NCBI GenBank assembly: GCA_963851245.1
Contig: CAWKOH010000001.1
Span: 248,001 to 312,000 of the forward strand
Origin: CAWKOH01 sp963851245
Lineage (GTDB): Bacteria; Actinomycetota; Acidimicrobiia; Acidimicrobiales; Palsa-688
Direction: 5' to 3'
Length of the DNA stretch: 64,000 bases
Below the pieces are notes generated by a model. That model was given only the letters and a program-made list of their open reading frames with translations. It was not told the DNA's origin and searched no databases. Both the position numbers and the translations under genes were made by a program. Of the stretch, positions 60,576-64,000 are shown piece by piece. Position 1 is the first letter of the stretch. The number at the start of each line of letters is the position of its first letter.

Positions 60576-61388
60576 ATGAGCAGCGGGCCCGAGGCCGGTC
60601 TGGACGGGGCGGTGGCGGTTGTGACAGGGGCGACTCGCGGGATCGGCCGGGCGGTGGCATCGGCGCTGGGCCGGGCGGGCGCGGAGGTAGTTGTCGTAGG
60701 CCGCTCCGGCCACGCTTCACCGGATCCGAGGCTGCCGGGAACCGTCGACGAGATGGTCGCCGTGCTGGCGGCCGCCGGCGTCGACGCGCTGGCGGTCCAG
60801 GCCGACATCAGCGACCCGGACCAGACCGAGCGGATCGTCGACCGGTGCCTCGGCTGGCGAGGGCGGTGCGACATCCTGGTCAACAACGCCGCCTTCACGT
60901 CCAACGGATCGATCATGACCATTCCCTGGCGGCGCTGGCAGAAGGCCTTCCGGGTGCAGGTGGTGGCCCCGCTGCAGCTATGCCAGGGGTTCATCCCCGG
61001 AATGATCGAGCGGGGGGAGGGTCGGGTGGTCAATATCAGCTCCGGTGCCGCCCAGTCTCTGACCCCCGGATTGGCGCTGTACTCCACCAGCAAGCTGGCC
61101 ATGGAGAGGTGGTCGGATTACATGAGCCTCGAGCTCCCCGGGATGGGCGTGGCCATCAACACGCTCCGGGTGGACCGCATCGTCTCCACGGAAGGATTCC
61201 AGTACGTCCTCGAGACGCAGGGAGAGGATGTGGCCACAGGGGGACAGGGAATGTCCGGGGTGATGAGCTCCGACGAGGCCGCCGCCCATGTGCTCTGGAT
61301 GGTGTCCCAGCCGCTCGCCTGGACCGGCCACACGATGGGGTTCGAGGACATCGCCCGGGCCGGCGGACCGCCCGTCCCGGCTCTCTGA
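60576..61388 (+). CDS. Short-chain dehydrogenase/reductase
   Basis: A 270-aa classical SDR: GAVAVVTGATRGIGRAVASA, DILVNNAAFTSNG, RVVNISSGAAQSL and LYSTSKLAMERW (Tyr-x3-Lys). The C-terminus deviates from the DGG end of most SDRs (HTMGFEDIARAGG), as in some multi-domain or catabolic members. The ATG at 60576 has GGCGGAGG just upstream; an in-frame GTG at 60525 is also possible. It is divergent from the LLM gene at 60473 and converges on the epimerase gene. Confidence 0.85.
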   Translation: MSSGPEAGLDGAVAVVTGATRGIGRAVASALGRAGAEVVVVGRSGHASPDPRLPGTVDEMVAVLAAAGVDALAVQADISDPDQTERIVDRCLGWRGRCDILVNNAAFTSNGSIMTIPWRRWQKAFRVQVVAPLQLCQGFIPGMIERGEGRVVNISSGAAQSLTPGLALYSTSKLAMERWSDYMSLELPGMGVAINTLRVDRIVSTEGFQYVLETQGEDVATGGQGMSGVMSSDEAAAHVLWMVSQPLAWTGHTMGFEDIARAGGPPVPAL

Positions 61389-61425
61389 CCTCGCGCATCG
61401 CGGCCGTCTGATCACTCGGTCACTG

Positions 61426-62349
61426 TCAGCCAGACCGGAGCAGATGCGGGTAGCGGCGCTCCAGCAGGGCCCGGACCCCCTCCCTCCACGGGGTCTGGCA
61501 CCGGCCGAGCATTTCGCGCATCCGTCTCGTGTCGAGCGGATTGGCCGGGTAGGCCTGGTCCGTGTAGCGAAAACGAGGCTGACGGCCAACCATCTCGCCA
61601 GCGAAGGTGCAGTACTCCTCTACCGTCACCTGTTCCTCCCCGGCGAAGTTGAGAAGGAGAGGAGGGACCTGACCCACCGCGAATGCTCGGACCGCCAGGC
61701 GAACGGCGTCGTCCTGCCAAAGCAGTGACACACCCCGGGGCTCCACCGGGTTGACCCAGATCTCTTTGCCCGCAACCATCCGATCGATGGGCGCGGTTGC
61801 TCCGCCGCTGCCGCCTTGGGGACCGTAAAGGGCGCCGACCCGGAGGATCACTGCTGGGACTCCCGCCGAAGACGACAGGTACCGGACCGCTTGCTCGGCC
61901 GCGATCTTCGACATGGCGTAGGCGGGGACGTCCGCGCCGTAATCGTCATGCTCGACCAGCGGGCGTGGTTGGTGACGGTAGACGCCGGCGGTCGAGCAGA
62001 ACACGAACGTCCTGGCTCGGTTGCAGTGCGCCAACAGGCGGGCCGTGCCCTGGGTGTTGACCTCGAAGGTTCGCGCCATGTCCCGCTCGGATGCCATAGG
62101 GATCAGCGAAGCGGCATGGAACACATAATCGAAGTCGGCCGGGAGGTCGTCCAAGGTGTCGACACCGATGTCTTTGGCCACGGCCCGTATCCCGGCCGCT
62201 TCCACCTCGCCTCTAGCAGCCGGATCGGAGAAGCGGGCCAACCCCCAAACCTCGTTGTCGGCGGCCAGGCCCCTCGCCAGCGGCCATCCGAGATTGCCCG
62301 TCGGCCCGGTAACCAGCACCTTGGCTCCCGATATGTACCCGTCGTTCAT
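61426..62349 (-). CDS. NAD(P)-dependent epimerase/dehydratase (extended SDR)
   Basis: A 307-aa extended SDR: SGAKVLVTGPTGNLGWPLAR (GxxGxxG), YVFHAASLIPMASERDMART, VFCSTAGVY and VPAYAMSKIAAEQAVRYL (Tyr-x3-Lys). It oxidises, reduces or epimerises a sugar-nucleotide or other hydroxyl compound; the specificity is unknown. The ATG at 62349 was chosen by the conserved start, although its ribosome site is weak. It is divergent from the amidohydrolase at 62441. Confidence 0.85.
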   Translation of the reverse strand: MNDGYISGAKVLVTGPTGNLGWPLARGLAADNEVWGLARFSDPAARGEVEAAGIRAVAKDIGVDTLDDLPADFDYVFHAASLIPMASERDMARTFEVNTQGTARLLAHCNRARTFVFCSTAGVYRHQPRPLVEHDDYGADVPAYAMSKIAAEQAVRYLSSSAGVPAVILRVGALYGPQGGSGGATAPIDRMVAGKEIWVNPVEPRGVSLLWQDDAVRLAVRAFAVGQVPPLLLNFAGEEQVTVEEYCTFAGEMVGRQPRFRYTDQAYPANPLDTRRMREMLGRCQTPWREGVRALLERRYPHLLRSG

Positions 62350-62367
62350 AAGCGGCGTCTTTCCGGC

Positions 62368-62406
62368 TTGTGAAAGTGACGATACACGGTTATCATGTTT
62401 GTTCAA
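62368..62406. promoter_or_regulatory. Overlapping divergent promoters
   Basis: Plus strand: TTGTGA (62368-62373), 17 bases, TATCAT (62391-62396), 44 bases before the amidohydrolase ATG. Minus strand: TTGAAC (62406-62401), 16 bases, TATCGT (62384-62379), 30 bases before the epimerase ATG. The two cover each other, so transcription in one direction should compete with the other. Confidence 0.5.
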
Positions 62407-62440
62407 AGGGTGAGCCGTCACTCGCAAGGAGGGACCTGCT

Positions 62441-63643
62441 ATGTCTTCCCGTTTGGGCTTCCCGGTCTTCGACGCCGACAACCATCTCTACGAGACTCGT
62501 GATGCCCTCACGAAGTACCTCCCCGACCCCTACAAGGGCGCCATCGACTACGTCGACTTTCACGGCCGGACCAAGATAATGGTCCGGGGCCACATCAGCG
62601 ACTACATCCCGAACCCGACCTTCGATCGAGTGGGACGGCCCGGGGCCCAGGAGGAGTACTTCAAGCACGGAAATCCCGAGGGCAAGAGCTACCGCGAGAT
62701 CATCGGGCGGGGCATCGACTGCCCGCCGGCGTTCCGCAATGCCCCGGCCCGGCTCCAGCTCCTCGACGAGCAGGACATCGACTACGCCATCATGCTGCCC
62801 ACGCTGGCCAGCCTGGTCGAGGAGCGGATGAAGGACGACCCGGATCTCTGCGCCGCAGCCATCCATGCCCTGAACCTCTGGATGCGGGACGAATGGCCGT
62901 TCACCTACGAGAACCGCATCTTTTCCACCCCTATCATCACCCCGGGAAAGGTCGATAACGCCATCTCCGAGCTCGAGTGGCTCCTGAGTGAGGGAGCCCG
63001 GGTGGTCCTCATGCGCCCGGCCCCGGCCTGGGGTTACCGCGGGCCCCGGTCGTTCGCCCTACCGGAATTCGATCCCTACTGGAAGCTGGTCCAGGAATCG
63101 GGGATCCTGGTCGTCATCCACGCCTCTGATTCGGGCTACGTGCGCTACGTCAACGAGTGGAACGGCATCAACAGCGAGGCCCAGGCCTTTGCCCAGCCCT
63201 CCCCCTTCGGCCAGACCTTGAACAACGACCACCGCGACATCCAGGACGCCGTAGCTTCACTGATCTGTCACGGCACCGTCGCCAGATTCCCGAAGCTGCG
63301 GATCGCACTCATAGAGAACGGGGCCGGCTGGGTGCCGGGGCTGCTCCACCGATTGGACCACACCTGGGCGCAGATGCCGCAGGCCTTCGCCGAGAGGCCC
63401 TCGGAGACGTTCAAGAAGAACTTCTGGATGCATCCCTTCCACGAGGAAGATCCCCGGGACCTGATCAAGCTGCTGGGGGCCGACCACGTCATATTCGGCT
63501 CGGACTACCCCCACATCGAGGGGTTGGCCGACCCTGTCTCCTGGGCCGATGAAGTCTCCGGCCTCGACGATGCGACCCTCCGGAAGGTGATGGGGGGCAA
63601 CATGATGGACCTCCTGGGCATTTCCGCTCCGGTTCCCGCCTGA
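62441..63643 (+). CDS. Amidohydrolase family protein
   Basis: The 400-aa amidohydrolase-2 member has VFDADNHLYE (Asp13, His15) at the first metal strand, VVIHASDSGYVRY, IALIENGAGWVPGLLHRLD and FGSDYPHIEGLADPVSW. It is longer than the other members in this window, with an insert around RTKIMVRGHISDYIPNPTF. AAGGAGGGAC precedes the ATG. It converges on a D-aminoacylase gene. A role in hydrolysis or decarboxylation of a cyclic or aryl acid is inferred from the family. Confidence 0.87.
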   Translation: MSSRLGFPVFDADNHLYETRDALTKYLPDPYKGAIDYVDFHGRTKIMVRGHISDYIPNPTFDRVGRPGAQEEYFKHGNPEGKSYREIIGRGIDCPPAFRNAPARLQLLDEQDIDYAIMLPTLASLVEERMKDDPDLCAAAIHALNLWMRDEWPFTYENRIFSTPIITPGKVDNAISELEWLLSEGARVVLMRPAPAWGYRGPRSFALPEFDPYWKLVQESGILVVIHASDSGYVRYVNEWNGINSEAQAFAQPSPFGQTLNNDHRDIQDAVASLICHGTVARFPKLRIALIENGAGWVPGLLHRLDHTWAQMPQAFAERPSETFKKNFWMHPFHEEDPRDLIKLLGADHVIFGSDYPHIEGLADPVSWADEVSGLDDATLRKVMGGNMMDLLGISAPVPA

Positions 63644-63656
63644 CTGTCTTCGACCG

Positions 63657-63678
63657 CGCCGGCGGGTCCTGGCCGGCG
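63657..63678. terminator. Possible bidirectional hairpin terminator
   Basis: CGCCGGC (63657-63663) pairs with GCCGGCG (63672-63678) across an 8-base loop, between the ends of two convergent genes. There is no U-run, as is common in actinobacteria, so function is uncertain. Confidence 0.35.
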
Positions 63679-63679
63679 T

Positions 63680-64000
63680 CTAGCGGGTGGCCACGGTCTC
63701 AGTGTCGCGGCCTGACCGGAGCACCTTCCCCGGCAGGTCGCCAGTGGTGCGGCCGTCCACCACGGTGGGCCGGCCGTTGACGAACACCCGGTGGACCCCG
63801 GCTGATTCAGACACCAACCGGAGGCTTTGGCCGGGCAGGTCGTAGACCCGCCGGGGCGGACCGCTGTCTACCGTGTCGGGGTCGAAGACGACCACATCGG
63901 CCCAGGCGCCGGCCTTGAGGCGGCCCCGTCCGATAAGGCCGAACAGCCGGGCCGGGGCATCCGTCATGAGGTGGATGGCTCGTTCGAGCGAGACCAGCCG
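63680..64000 (-). CDS. D-aminoacylase family amidohydrolase, C-terminal part
   Basis: Only the last 106 codons are inside the window and the frame is open at its right edge. RAIHLMTDAPARLFGL and GRLKAGAWADVVVFDPDTVD, followed by VHRVFVNGRPTVVDG, match the closing segment of N-acyl-D-amino-acid deacylases and of the complete gene at 40704-42416. The metal-binding core lies outside. It ends 37 bases after the convergent amidohydrolase gene. Confidence 0.82.
   Translation of the reverse strand, partial: RLVSLERAIHLMTDAPARLFGLIGRGRLKAGAWADVVVFDPDTVDSGPPRRVYDLPGQSLRLVSESAGVHRVFVNGRPTVVDGRTTGDLPGKVLRSGRDTETVATR

Noticed and set aside
58818..60713. 631-residue LLM-LLM fusion protein
   Set aside because: A ribosome site and ATG lie at the join and the other frame has a natural stop overlapping that ATG, so two genes with a shift explain it better.
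1..64000. CRISPR array, tRNA, rRNA or insertion sequence
   Set aside because: No regular spaced repeats, cloverleaf-like sequences, rRNA stretches or transposase motifs were seen on either strand.

Overview
The window is high-GC, densely packed DNA that reads as a catabolic region of an actinobacterial chromosome, probably an uncultured member of Acidimicrobiia or a relative. That placement is an inference. It rests on the base composition, GTG/TTG starts with strong GGAGG-type ribosome sites, many luciferase-like (LLM) flavin/F420 oxidoreductases, a DUF222/13E12-type HNH gene under an actinobacterial SOS box, and families typical of actinobacteria. No rRNA, tRNA, CRISPR array, integrase or transposase was seen.

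Layout. 1-4.5 kb: an SMP-30-like gene end, an alcohol dehydrogenase, a CoA-transferase, and a two-gene unit made of an uncharacterised protein and a UGSC-family selenoprotein. The selenoprotein is read through an in-frame TGA followed at once by a SECIS-like hairpin. 4.5-12.5 kb: a collapsed SDR relic, a VOC protein, two amidohydrolases, an SDR, a ferredoxin-P450-thiolase operon and a TetR regulator. 12.8-33.3 kb: two tandem-domain (818 aa) CaiB/BaiF CoA-transferases, two copies of a thiolase-like / DUF35 Zn-ribbon / amidohydrolase set, an alpha/beta hydrolase, a TetR-acyl-CoA dehydrogenase pair, a biotin-dependent acyl-CoA carboxylase (both subunits) and an epimerase. 33.4-46.8 kb: a collapsed CoA-transferase relic, a third tandem CoA-transferase, SDR, two APH-like kinases, a beta-keto acid cleavage enzyme, enoyl-CoA hydratase, D-aminoacylase, then a thiolase / DUF35 / CoA-transferase pair operon. 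46.9-64 kb: an acyl-CoA synthetase, SDRs, five LLM oxidoreductase genes, IclR, an esterase, the SOS-controlled HNH gene, two SnoaL-like proteins, an epimerase, an amidohydrolase and the end of a second D-aminoacylase.

Together the genes describe activation of carboxylates to CoA thioesters (CoA-transferases, AMP ligase), alpha,beta-dehydrogenation, hydration and carboxylation, and carbon-carbon cleavage by thiolase-like/DUF35 pairs. Upstream oxidation could come from the P450, the LLM enzymes and the SDRs. This resembles side-chain or ring degradation of sterol-, terpenoid- or aromatic-type compounds; the substrate cannot be read from sequence.

Two general cautions. First, about a dozen otherwise intact reading frames carry single-base shifts, several in homopolymers and most between 47.9 and 59.6 kb, which fits consensus errors better than true decay. 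Second, three genuine-looking relics (SDR at 4.5 kb, enoyl-CoA hydratase at 21.8 kb, CoA-transferase at 33.5 kb) are shortened by hundreds of bases and point to real gene loss, or to assembly collapse.
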